Shown here piece by piece: positions 1 to 5,681 of a stretch of DNA of 5,681 nucleotides (positions within the stretch are counted from its first letter, which is position 1; each line of letters begins with the position of its first letter). The notes below the pieces were generated by a model. It ran no database searches. It was not told the DNA's origin and saw nothing but the letters and a program-made list of their open reading frames with translations. The DNA is from Scatomorpha sp036653715. GTDB taxonomy: Bacteria > Bacillota > Clostridia > Oscillospirales > Oscillospiraceae. The stretch spans positions 1 to 5,681 of the forward strand of contig JAVVTL010000091.1 of the NCBI GenBank assembly GCA_036653715.1, in the 5' to 3' direction. A program made the position numbers and the translations under genes.

Positions 1-600
1 GGCGCGGAGCATGTAGGGGTTGTGTGCGCGCTCGCGGGAGAGGGTGGAGCTGAGGTCGTGGCCGGGGAAGACGTCGTATTCGCCGGGCAGCTCCGCCAGC
101 TTTTTCAGAGAGCGCAGCTCCTCCATCAGGTCGCCGCCGTCAAAATCCGTGCGCCCGCAGGAGCCGCGAAACAGCGTGTCGCCGGAAAACAGCGCGTCCC
201 CGCAGATGAGGCACACGCCGCCGGGGGTGTGTCCCGGCGTCTCCAGCACATGAAACTCAAGGCCGTCAAAATTTATCACGTCGCCCTCGCCATAGGGAAT
301 CCAGCCCTCGGGCGGGGTATAGCCGCGCCCGGCGCTGCCGAGGTTCAGGCCCACGTCCTTGGGGCAGACATAGACCTTTGCGCCCGTTGACCTATGCACC
401 GCCGGCAGAGCCGTGATGTGGTCAAAGTGCGCGTGGGTGACGAGGATGGCGAGGCAATGAAGCTTGTTCGACTCGATATACTCGAGGATGGTGTTGGACT
501 CCGCGCCCGGGTCTATGACGACGCAGCCGAGCGTTTGCTCGTCCGTCACCACATAGCAGTTCGTGTCCAGCTGTCCGACTGTAAGGGTTTTTACCAGCAT
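1..600 (-). CDS. MBL-fold metallo-hydrolase (glyoxalase II-like), 3' end cut by window
   Basis: Reading the minus strand from the ATG at 598-600 gives 200 codons with no stop before the window edge, so the C-terminus is missing. Family members are usually about 205-215 residues, so probably only a few are lost. The metallo-beta-lactamase metal ligands are all visible: THAHFDH (H56, H58, D60, H61), TPGHTPG (H124), FSGDTLF (D141) and FPGHD (H181), followed by the usual RxxNPYM close. These residues hold a dinuclear metal centre, normally zinc, that activates water for hydrolysis. The protein lacks the extra C-terminal helical domain of true glutathione-dependent glyoxalase II, so a thioester or other small-molecule substrate is possible but not assignable. 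There is no signal peptide, so it should be cytosolic. The start overlaps the dtd stop by one base (TAATG), which suggests translational coupling. Family assignment is firm; the substrate is unknown. Confidence 0.93.
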   Translation of the reverse strand, partial: MLVKTLTVGQLDTNCYVVTDEQTLGCVVIDPGAESNTILEYIESNKLHCLAILVTHAHFDHITALPAVHRSTGAKVYVCPKDVGLNLGSAGRGYTPPEGWIPYGEGDVINFDGLEFHVLETPGHTPGGVCLICGDALFSGDTLFRGSCGRTDFDGGDLMEELRSLKKLAELPGEYDVFPGHDLSSTLSRERAHNPYMLRA

Positions 601-1043
601 TATAGTTCCTCCGTATCAAATATAATTGTCACCGGCCCGTCGTTCACGGAGGCGACCTGCATATCCGCGCCGAATTCGCCGGTTTCCACTCGGAAGCCGC
701 GCGAGACGCAGTCCCCTATCACAAGCTCGTAGAGTGGGCGCGCAGTCTCCGGCCTCGCGGCTTTTGTGAAGCCGGGACGGCGCGAGCGCGTATCCGCATA
801 GAGCGTGAATTGGCTGATTATGAGCAGCTCTGCCCCTGCGTCGGCGGGGCCGATGTTCATCTTGCCCTCCGCGTCCTCAAAGACGCGCAGGCCGCAGAGC
901 TTGTCGGCGATTTTCCTCGCCTCCGCCTCCGTGTCGCCCGTGCGGACGCCAAGGAGCACGAGGAAGCCCTTGTTTATACTGCCCTTGACCGCCCCGTCAA
1001 TCTCGACGGAGGCGGAGGTGACTCTTGTGACAACAGCACGCAT
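600..1043 (-). CDS. dtd: D-aminoacyl-tRNA deacylase (Dtd)
   Basis: This 147-residue protein has the standard length of bacterial DTD, a cytosolic homodimer that hydrolyses D-amino acids (and glycine mischarged on tRNA-Ala) from tRNA and so keeps D-residues out of translation. Both signature motifs are intact: SQFTLYAD at residues 77-84, and NDGPVTI at 134-140, whose Gly-cisPro pair (G136-P137) is inserted into the partner subunit's active site and excludes L-aminoacyl substrates. The N-terminal MRAVVTRVTSASVEI and the GFLVLLGV strand are also typical, as is RPGFTKAA near residues 89-96. The ATG at 1041-1043 is preceded by a strong GGGAGGAT site 6 nt upstream. The gene lies 15 nt after rel and shares one base with the following MBL gene. 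The rel-dtd pairing is common in Firmicutes. The deacylase uses substrate-assisted chemistry, so no classical catalytic residue is expected. The identification is secure. Confidence 0.97.
   Translation of the reverse strand: MRAVVTRVTSASVEIDGAVKGSINKGFLVLLGVRTGDTEAEARKIADKLCGLRVFEDAEGKMNIGPADAGAELLIISQFTLYADTRSRRPGFTKAARPETARPLYELVIGDCVSRGFRVETGEFGADMQVASVNDGPVTIIFDTEEL
606..612 (-). promoter_or_regulatory. Ribosome binding site of the MBL hydrolase gene
   Basis: The minus strand reads GGAGGAA here, followed by CTATA and the ATG ending at 600. It lies inside the last codons of dtd, so ribosomes finishing dtd can re-initiate on the overlapping TAATG. It supports the ATG at 600 as the start. 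Confidence 0.8.
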
Positions 1044-1049
1044 ATTTTA

Positions 1050-1056
1050 TCCTCCC
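1050..1056 (-). promoter_or_regulatory. Ribosome binding site of dtd
   Basis: The minus strand reads GGGAGGA, then TAAAAT with the final T of the site, before the ATG ending at 1043. It fills most of the 15-nt gap between the rel stop (TGA, 1059-1061) and dtd, and there is no room for an independent promoter in the gap. Confidence 0.8.
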
Positions 1057-1058
1057 AA

Positions 1059-3281
1059 TCAGGTGCCTGCACGCGCGACCTCGGTCACGTCGCGTATTCC
1101 GGCAAGCTTGTTCATGACCGTCCGCAGCTCCGCAAGGTCCTTGACCTCGAGCGTGACGTTGGCTGTGGACAGCCCGTTTTCCACGTCGCGCGCGTTCAGA
1201 CTGCGCACCTTTGCATTCAGCGTGTTCAGCACCGTGGCAATGTCCATGATGAGGCCGCCGCGTTCCTTTGCCGTTATTCTTAAGGTGGTGACATAGAGGT
1301 CCGTCGTGACGGCGGCCCAGCTCACGGCAATCCAGCGCATGTCGCCGCCCGCCATCTCGCGCTGCTTGCGATAGTTTGCGCAGTCCGAGCGGTGGATGGA
1401 GACGCCCGCCCCGCGCGTGATGAAGCCGACAATATCGTCCCCCGGCACGGGGGTGCAGCACTTGGAAAATTTTATGAGGCAGTTGTCCAGCCCCTCGACC
1501 AGCACGCCGTGGACAGCGCGCTGCGGCTTTGCCTGCCGCCGCTCGGCCTGGTCGGAAATCTTGTCCAGCACGGTCTTTTTATCCGGCTTTTTTATGCGGA
1601 TAAGCTCGTCCTTGACTCTGTTTACCGCGCGGACGGAGGTCTGACCGCCGTAGCCTATGGCGGCAAAAAGCTCGTCAAGCGAGGGGACGGAGAGCTTTTT
1701 GAGCAGGTGCGGAAGCACCTCGTCGTCCAGCACCTCGGACATTAGGATGCCGTTGCGCCGCAGCTCGGACTCAAAGGATTCCCGCCCGCGCACGACGTTT
1801 TCCTCGCGCTTTTCTTTTTTGAACCACTGCTTGATTTTCGTCCGCGCGGAGCCGCTCTTGGCAAGATGCAGCCAGTCTCGGCTCGGCCCCGCCGCGCTCT
1901 TGGAGGTGCGCACCTCGACTATATCGCCGTTTTTGAGGACGTGGTCAAAGGTGACGATTCTGCTGTTCACCGACGCGCCGACCATGCTGTTGCCGACGCC
2001 CGAGTGTATGGCGTAGGCGAAATCTATCGGCGTCGCGCCTGCGGGGAGGTTTATGACGTCGCCCCCCGGGGTGAAGACGAAGACCTCGTCGGAGAACATG
2101 TCGATTTTGAGGTCGTGGACAAATTCCTGCGCGTCCGTCTCCTGCTGCGCCTCAAGAAGTCTGCGTATCCATGCAAATTTCTCCTCGTCGCCCTCCTTGA
2201 CGCCGCGCTCGCCGGTCTTGTATTTCCAGTGCGCGGCGACGCCGTATTCGGCGGTCATGTGCATGTCCCAGGTGCGAATCTGAACCTCGAACGGGATACC
2301 CTCGGAGCCGATTACGGTGGTGTGGACGCTCTGGTAGCCGTTGGGCTTGGGGGTGGAGATATAGTCCTTGAAGCGCCCGGGCATGGGCTTGAACATGTCG
2401 TGGATAAGCCCGAGCGCGTTGTAGCAGTCGGGGATGTTTTCGACAATCACGCGGAAGGCGCAGAGGTCAAAGATGCCGTTTATGTCGAGCTGCTGCGAGA
2501 ACATCTTGCGGTAGATGCTGTAGATGTGTTTTATTCTGCCGTAGACGGAGCAGGTAATGCCCTCGTCCTCCATGCGCTGCTGGATTTGGGCGCCGACCTT
2601 TTCCATGAAGCCGGAGAGCGTGTCCATTCTGCGGCCGAGCGCCTCGGTAATCTGTCGGTAGCCCTCGCGGTCGAGGTAGAGGAGCGAGAGGTCCTCAAGC
2701 TCCCATTTTATGCGCTGCATACCGAGCCTGTGGGCGATGGGCGCGTAAATTTCCATTGTCTCGGCGGATTTTATGAGCTGCTTTTCCTCGGTCTGATAGT
2801 CCATGGTGCGCATATTGTGGAGCCTGTCGGCGATTTTGATGAGGATGACGCGGATATCCTTCGCCATGGCGATGAGCATCTTGCGCAGGTTCTCGGCCTG
2901 TTCCTCCTCGTGGCTCGTGTATTGCACCCGAGTCAGCTTGGTGACGCCCTCGACGATATCCGCCACCACGGGGCCAAACTGTTTTTTGACGTCCTCATAG
3001 GTCAGGGGCGTGTCCTCGATGACGTCGTGCAGCAGGGCGGCGATGACGGAATCCTCGTCCAGCCCCTGCTCGGCGACTATCTCCGCCGTGGCTATGCAGT
3101 GCGAGACATATGGCGAGCCGTCGCGGCGGCGCTGCTTCTCATGGGCTTTTTTGGCGCACTCGAACGCCCCGCGGACGCGCGCCATGTCCATGGGTATGTT
3201 GCCGGCAAGTATTTTCTTTTCCAACGCCTCATAACGCGCGTCGGGATCGTCGAGCCTCGCCGCCTCCGTCTCCTCGGACAT
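1059..3281 (-). CDS. relA: Bifunctional (p)ppGpp synthetase/hydrolase (long RSH, Rel)
   Basis: This 740-residue cytosolic, ribosome-associated enzyme makes (p)ppGpp from ATP and GDP/GTP and degrades it, so it sets the stringent response. The long-RSH domain order is complete. The HD hydrolase has H61, LLHD (85-86), ED (89-90) and KIADRLHN (N156), so hydrolysis should be active. The synthetase has GRIKHIYSIYRK (~248-259), D272, PGRFKDYI with the RxKD signature of bifunctional enzymes (303-306, rather than the ExDD of synthetase-only RelA), NGYQSVHT, and EVQIRT (E332). A TGS domain follows (~395-460), then the zinc-finger region with C601, CC608-609 and IHRSDC (H630, C634), and a C-terminal ACT domain (~660-735). 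The start at 3281 is chosen because AGGAGG stands 7 nt before it; an in-frame ATG at 3317 would overlap recJ and has no binding site. No key residue is missing. Confidence 0.97.
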   Translation of the reverse strand: MSEETEAARLDDPDARYEALEKKILAGNIPMDMARVRGAFECAKKAHEKQRRRDGSPYVSHCIATAEIVAEQGLDEDSVIAALLHDVIEDTPLTYEDVKKQFGPVVADIVEGVTKLTRVQYTSHEEEQAENLRKMLIAMAKDIRVILIKIADRLHNMRTMDYQTEEKQLIKSAETMEIYAPIAHRLGMQRIKWELEDLSLLYLDREGYRQITEALGRRMDTLSGFMEKVGAQIQQRMEDEGITCSVYGRIKHIYSIYRKMFSQQLDINGIFDLCAFRVIVENIPDCYNALGLIHDMFKPMPGRFKDYISTPKPNGYQSVHTTVIGSEGIPFEVQIRTWDMHMTAEYGVAAHWKYKTGERGVKEGDEEKFAWIRRLLEAQQETDAQEFVHDLKIDMFSDEVFVFTPGGDVINLPAGATPIDFAYAIHSGVGNSMVGASVNSRIVTFDHVLKNGDIVEVRTSKSAAGPSRDWLHLAKSGSARTKIKQWFKKEKREENVVRGRESFESELRRNGILMSEVLDDEVLPHLLKKLSVPSLDELFAAIGYGGQTSVRAVNRVKDELIRIKKPDKKTVLDKISDQAERRQAKPQRAVHGVLVEGLDNCLIKFSKCCTPVPGDDIVGFITRGAGVSIHRSDCANYRKQREMAGGDMRWIAVSWAAVTTDLYVTTLRITAKERGGLIMDIATVLNTLNAKVRSLNARDVENGLSTANVTLEVKDLAELRTVMNKLAGIRDVTEVARAGT

Positions 3282-3288
3282 GATAACG

Positions 3289-3294
3289 CCTCCT
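3289..3294 (-). promoter_or_regulatory. Ribosome binding site deciding the rel start
   Basis: The minus strand reads AGGAGG followed by CGTTATC and the ATG at 3279-3281. The alternative upstream ATG (3315-3317), 12 codons earlier, is preceded by AGCTGCGGCTGTGCCGC with no Shine-Dalgarno. The shorter 740-residue Rel is therefore preferred. Confidence 0.85.
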
Positions 3295-3298
3295 GTTT

Positions 3299-5323
3299 TC
3301 AATACATATCGCGGCACAGCCGCAGCTTTTGCAGCAGTGCCGAATCGTTAAGCTCTACCTTTTTTTCGCAATGCTGCGCCTCGGCGAAAAGGCTGTCGTC
3401 CCCGCGCCGTATTTTCACAAGCCCGGAGTCCTCCATCACAAGCAGGCAGAGCAGCAGCCGCGGCGGGCAAATTCCCGGCGGACACCAGTCGTCCACGGTG
3501 ACGAAGGTGCCGCCCATGCTCCCGCCGAGCTTTTCGAGGTGCCGCCAAACGCGGATGAAGTCCTCTCGCTCGGGGCAATGCTCCGCCGCCTCACTCGGAA
3601 GGAACTCGCGCCCCTCGGCAAGCTCGCGGCAGAGGGCGGAGCTGTCCGCGCGGCGGAGGTCGGTGATGAGCAGCTGTACGGAGCTGCGGCCGCGAAATTC
3701 GTTTATCTGCGGATAAAACGCCGCGTCCGCGGCGTCCCCCTCGCGCAGTCCGAGGTCCTTGACCCCGCGTGAAAAAAGCACGCATTCGAAGCTGCGCGGC
3801 CCCTTCGTGAGCGTAAGCCGCAGGTGCTTGCCGCCGCCGATGGGGACGATGCGTTCCAATGTTGCGCCCGTGATGCAGATGACGGGGCGCGGGTTTCCGC
3901 TGCCGTACGGCTCCAAAAGCTCCAGCGAGCGGACGCAGTCCATGGAGAGCAGCTCGGTGTCCTCCACCCGCAGGTCGCAGAGCAGGCGCGCCTCCCTCGA
4001 GGGCGGATTTTCGCTGTAGTAGCGTTTAAGCTCGCGGCGAAAATCGGAGAGCCTGTCGCGGCGGATGGTCAGCCCCGCGGCGAGCGCGTGCCCGCCGAAG
4101 CCCTCAAGGCAGTCCGAGCAGGATTGCAGGGCGTCAAAGAGGTTAAAGTCGCCATAGGAGCGGCAGGAGCCTTTGCCCATGTCGCCGTCCAGACATATCA
4201 TGATTGCGGGGAGCGAATATGCCTCCGCGAGCTTCGAGGCGGCGATACCGACGACGCCCTGATGCCAGCCCTCGGCGGCGAGGATGATGGGCGCGTCCTG
4301 AGCGGTGTCCGCAAGCATGGCGCGGGCTTCGTCCCAAATTGCGCACTCGAGCGCCTGTCTCTCGCGGTTAAGGCTGCAAAGCTCGGCGGCAAGGCAGGCG
4401 GATTCCTTTGCGTCCCGCGACATGAGCAGGCCGACGGCGACGTCCGCCCGGCCAAGTCTGCCGGCGGCGTTCAGCCTCGGTGCGAGGGTGAAGCCGATGG
4501 TGGCGGCGGTCAGGCGTTTTTCTCCCGCGCCCGCCTCAAAAAGCAGGGCTTTAATCCCCGGTCGGGGCGTATCCGTCATCATTTTGAGGCCGCGCCGAAC
4601 CATGTAGCGGTTTTCCCCCGTGAGCGGCATTACGTCCGCCACCGTGCCGGTGGCGACGAGGTCGGCGTAGCTTGCGAGGATGCTCTCCGCCTCTCCCTCC
4701 GCGGCGCAGAGGAGCTTGAAGGCGACGCCGACCCCCGCGAGGTCGCGGTTGGGGTATCGGCAGCCCTCGCGCTTATGGTCAACGACGGCGACGGCGCGGG
4801 GCAGCTCTGCGCTCCCGCATTCGTGGTGGTCGGTGATAATCATGTCAATGCCGAGCGTCGCGGCGTAGTCGGCCTCCGCCGCGGCGGTGATGCCGCAGTC
4901 CACGGTGACGATAAGGGTGGCGCCCCGCGCGGCGAGGATGTCCATAGCCGCCATGCTGAGGCCGTAGCCCTCCTCGAGCCTGTCGGGGATATAGAAGGAG
5001 CAGGGGACGCCTTTTTCCCTGAGCCAGCTCGTGACGAGGCAGCAGGAGGTAATGCCGTCGACGTCGTAGTCGCCGAAGACGGCGACCGTCTCTCGGGCTT
5101 GGACGGCGCGGAGCAGTCGCGCGGCGGCTTTATCCATATCCGGCAGGAGCATGGGGTCGCCAAGCAGCTCTTGACCGCCGGAGAGAAATTGCTCGGCGTT
5201 TTCGGGGTCGCAAATCCCGCGCCGGGCGAGCAGCGCCGAAAGGAGCGGCGTGTATCCGGCCCGCGTAAGCTGCGGCGGAATCTCCGCAGCGGCGCACGGG
5301 ACGGCCCAATCGCAGTATTTCAT
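3299..5323 (-). CDS. recJ: Single-stranded-DNA-specific exonuclease RecJ
   Basis: This 674-residue protein is a DHH-superfamily nuclease that degrades single-stranded DNA 5' to 3' in recombination (RecFOR-type gap repair), mismatch repair and base-excision repair. The metal-binding motifs are all present in order: FGDYDVDG (83-90), TVDCGI (140-145), ITDHHE (163-168), AGVGVAFK (196-203), and the aspartate of DLVATGTVADVMPL (221-234). APRLNAAGRLG (281-291) and GWHQGVVGIAASKL (352-365) follow. The DHHA1 part carries the GSCRS-type loop (385-389) and FGGHALAAGL (409-418). An OB-fold region begins near PYGSGNPRP (472-480). The last ~95 residues, starting at PEREDF, resemble the winged-helix-like tail of clostridial RecJ proteins. 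Length is within the family range. The ATG at 5321-5323 follows AGAGGA and is the first gene after a clear promoter. rel starts 17 nt downstream. The identification is secure. Confidence 0.97.
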   Translation of the reverse strand: MKYCDWAVPCAAAEIPPQLTRAGYTPLLSALLARRGICDPENAEQFLSGGQELLGDPMLLPDMDKAAARLLRAVQARETVAVFGDYDVDGITSCCLVTSWLREKGVPCSFYIPDRLEEGYGLSMAAMDILAARGATLIVTVDCGITAAAEADYAATLGIDMIITDHHECGSAELPRAVAVVDHKREGCRYPNRDLAGVGVAFKLLCAAEGEAESILASYADLVATGTVADVMPLTGENRYMVRRGLKMMTDTPRPGIKALLFEAGAGEKRLTAATIGFTLAPRLNAAGRLGRADVAVGLLMSRDAKESACLAAELCSLNRERQALECAIWDEARAMLADTAQDAPIILAAEGWHQGVVGIAASKLAEAYSLPAIMICLDGDMGKGSCRSYGDFNLFDALQSCSDCLEGFGGHALAAGLTIRRDRLSDFRRELKRYYSENPPSREARLLCDLRVEDTELLSMDCVRSLELLEPYGSGNPRPVICITGATLERIVPIGGGKHLRLTLTKGPRSFECVLFSRGVKDLGLREGDAADAAFYPQINEFRGRSSVQLLITDLRRADSSALCRELAEGREFLPSEAAEHCPEREDFIRVWRHLEKLGGSMGGTFVTVDDWCPPGICPPRLLLCLLVMEDSGLVKIRRGDDSLFAEAQHCEKKVELNDSALLQKLRLCRDMY

Positions 5324-5328
5324 TATAA

Positions 5329-5334
5329 TCCTCT
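5329..5334 (-). promoter_or_regulatory. Ribosome binding site of recJ
   Basis: The minus strand reads AGAGGA, five bases (TTATA) before the ATG. It is somewhat weaker than the sites of the three downstream genes, which may keep RecJ levels below those of Rel and Dtd; that last point is inference. Confidence 0.65.
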
Positions 5335-5361
5335 GTTCTAAGTCAAAAATATTAATGTATT

Positions 5362-5390
5362 ATTATATCAAAATTTCTCATAACAGTCAA
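5362..5390 (-). promoter_or_regulatory. Vegetative sigma-A promoter of the recJ-rel-dtd-MBL operon
   Basis: On the minus strand TTGACT (5385-5390) and a perfect TATAAT (5362-5367) are separated by exactly 17 nt. The expected start of transcription is near 5353-5356, probably an A, giving a leader of about 30 nt before recJ. No other promoter of this quality is visible before any gene of the operon. The -35 box lies only 6 bp from the -35 box of the divergent tRNA promoter, so both polymerases are unlikely to bind at once. Confidence 0.85.
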
Positions 5391-5396
5391 TCATTC

Positions 5397-5425
5397 TTGA
5401 CAGCGCGCCCCGCGGGTGATACCAT
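5397..5425 (+). promoter_or_regulatory. Probable promoter of tRNA-Leu
   Basis: The plus strand has a perfect TTGACA (5397-5402), 17 nt, then TACCAT (5420-5425) preceded by TGA, i.e. an extended -10 (TGn). The -10 is only a 4/6 match. Initiation would be expected near G5433, a few bases before the mature tRNA 5' end at 5437. An overlapping CATAAT (5423-5428) looks better as a hexamer but would need a 20-nt spacer. Confidence 0.6.
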
Positions 5426-5436
5426 AATCCCCGCAA

Positions 5437-5523
5437 GTCGGTGTGGCGGAACTGGCAGACGCAAGGGACTTAAAATCCCTCGATGACAACATCGTGCGGG
5501 TTCGACCCCCGCCACCGGCACCA
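5437..5523 (+). tRNA. tRNA-Leu (anticodon UAA), CCA encoded
   Basis: The 87-nt gene folds as a class II tRNA. The acceptor stem is GTCGGTG (5437-5443) with CACCGGC (5513-5519), including one U-G pair at position 2. The D-arm is GCG/CGC (5446-5448, 5460-5462) with GG in the loop. The anticodon stem AGGGA/TCCCT encloses CTTAAAA, giving anticodon TAA at 5471-5473. The long variable arm CGATG/CATCG (5481-5494) is the hallmark of Leu/Ser/Tyr tRNAs, and the TGGCGGAACTGGCAGACGC run and discriminator A5520 point to leucine. The T-arm is GCGGG-TTCGACC-CCCGC (5496-5512). CCA is encoded at 5521-5523. It reads UUA and UUG codons. It is transcribed divergently from recJ. Confidence 0.97.
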
Positions 5524-5565
5524 AAAAGAAAGAACCGTCTTCGGACGGTTCTTTCTTTTTGGTGC
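5518..5565 (+). repeat. Perfect 22-bp inverted repeat with TTCG loop, overlapping the tRNA 3' end
   Basis: Left arm 5518-5539 and right arm 5544-5565 are exact reverse complements around TTCG (5540-5543). The first six bases of the left arm (GCACCA) are the tRNA's last acceptor bases, its discriminator and its CCA. Pairing stops at 5517/5566. The core of this repeat is the terminator described separately. Confidence 0.95.
5524..5560 (+). terminator. Intrinsic terminator of tRNA-Leu, probably bidirectional
   Basis: A hairpin of GAACCGTC-TTCG-GACGGTTC extended by A-T pairs is followed by TTTCTTTTT (5552-5560) on the plus strand. Because the flanks are A-rich on the left and T-rich on the right, the minus strand also reads a stem followed by a T-rich run. 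It can therefore stop leftward transcripts before they enter the tRNA and recJ promoter region. It begins directly after the CCA, so the primary transcript needs only 3' trimming of the hairpin. Confidence 0.9.
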
Positions 5566-5581
5566 GGTGCCTTCGGCACCG
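5565..5581. repeat. GC-rich hairpin after the terminator
   Basis: CGGTGCC (5565-5571) and GGCACCG (5575-5581) form a 7-bp stem with loop TTC. No T-run follows on either strand, so it is not a terminator by itself. Its right arm repeats the seven bases CGGCACC found at the tRNA 3' end (5516-5522), shifted by one base. The function is unknown. Confidence 0.6.
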
Positions 5582-5614
5582 TCGCCTGCGGGCGGGCTCT
5601 CCGCTTCGCTCAAC

Positions 5615-5645
5615 GTGAAAGGGAACCCTGACGGTTCCCTTTCAC
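5615..5645. repeat. Perfect 13-bp hairpin, possible weak terminator
   Basis: GTGAAAGGGAACC (5615-5627) and GGTTCCCTTTCAC (5633-5645) pair perfectly around CTGAC. Only TTT followed by CAC stands after the GC-rich core, so termination would be weak in either direction. It could serve a gene converging from beyond the right edge, or be a dispersed intergenic repeat. The surrounding stretch 5582-5681 shows no supportable gene. Confidence 0.65.
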
Positions 5646-5681
5646 ACTATCTTTCCCTCCGAAGTAGGATTACCCCTGCAT

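Noticed and set aside
3282..3317. A longer Rel with 12 extra N-terminal residues (start at 3317)
   Set aside because: That ATG has no Shine-Dalgarno and lies inside recJ, while the ATG at 3281 has AGGAGG at ideal spacing.
1866..3716. A 616-codon open frame on the plus strand, antisense to rel and the end of recJ
   Set aside because: It lies opposite two clearly functional genes, its translation shows no family motif and has the low-complexity Val/Gly/Ala/Asp look of a complement of GC-rich coding DNA. Long antisense frames are expected at this GC content.
3824..5341. A 505-codon open frame on the plus strand, antisense to recJ
   Set aside because: It mirrors RecJ codons, has no recognisable domain, and no good ribosome binding site was seen; it is best explained as a shadow of recJ.
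5341..5346. A second TTGACT on the minus strand in the recJ leader, as a possible extra -35 box
   Set aside because: It is downstream of the main promoter, and no -10 element can fit between it and the recJ start region at the right spacing.
5516..5580. CGGCACC at the tRNA end repeated at 5574-5580 as att-type direct repeats
   Set aside because: Seven bases is too short, the copies are 58 bases apart with no integrase or cargo, and each copy is explained as a hairpin arm.
5443..5631. A short plus-strand frame starting MAELADARDLKSLDD
   Set aside because: This is the well-known spurious translation of a leucine tRNA gene, and it runs on through the terminator.
1..5681. A search by eye for CRISPR arrays, toxin-antitoxin pairs, defence genes, riboswitches or insertion sequences
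   Set aside because: No regularly spaced repeats, transposase motifs or leader structures were seen; almost all of the window is occupied by four housekeeping genes and one tRNA.

Overview
This window is a compact, GC-rich (by eye roughly 60%) housekeeping region. It most likely comes from the chromosome of a clostridial Bacillota, perhaps a gut Oscillospirales-type bacterium. The pointers are the gene order recJ - rel - dtd - metallo-beta-lactamase-fold hydrolase, which is typical of Firmicutes; strong GGAGG-type ribosome binding sites before nearly every gene; a consensus vegetative promoter; and a tRNA gene with an encoded CCA followed by a TTCG-loop terminator. The taxonomic call is an inference from these traits, not from a database match.

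Positions 1-5323 hold one tightly packed operon read on the minus strand, right to left. It contains recJ (single-strand 5'-3' exonuclease), relA/rel (bifunctional (p)ppGpp synthetase/hydrolase), dtd (D-aminoacyl-tRNA deacylase) and an MBL-fold hydrolase cut by the left window edge. Gaps are 17 nt between recJ and rel and 15 nt between rel and dtd. dtd and the MBL gene share one base (TAATG). A near-consensus promoter (TTGACT, 17 nt, TATAAT) lies just before recJ. The apt gene, which in many Firmicutes sits between recJ and rel, is absent.

Positions 5324-5436 are the intergenic region between divergent transcripts. The part next to recJ is very AT-rich and the part next to the tRNA is GC-rich. 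The recJ promoter and a plausible tRNA promoter stand back to back, their -35 boxes only 6 bp apart. A tRNA-Leu(UAA) gene follows on the plus strand (5437-5523), ending in a strong hairpin terminator whose perfect inverted repeat reaches into the tRNA 3' end. The last ~115 bases hold two more hairpins and no gene that I can support.

Functionally the operon joins DNA repair, the stringent response and translation quality control. The neighbouring tRNA-Leu supplies the decoder of UUA/UUG codons, and its promoter is a natural candidate for growth-rate control by the rel product. I see no previously undescribed system here. The points worth a second look are the divergent promoter geometry, the terminator overlapping the tRNA end, the missing apt, and the hairpin-rich tail.
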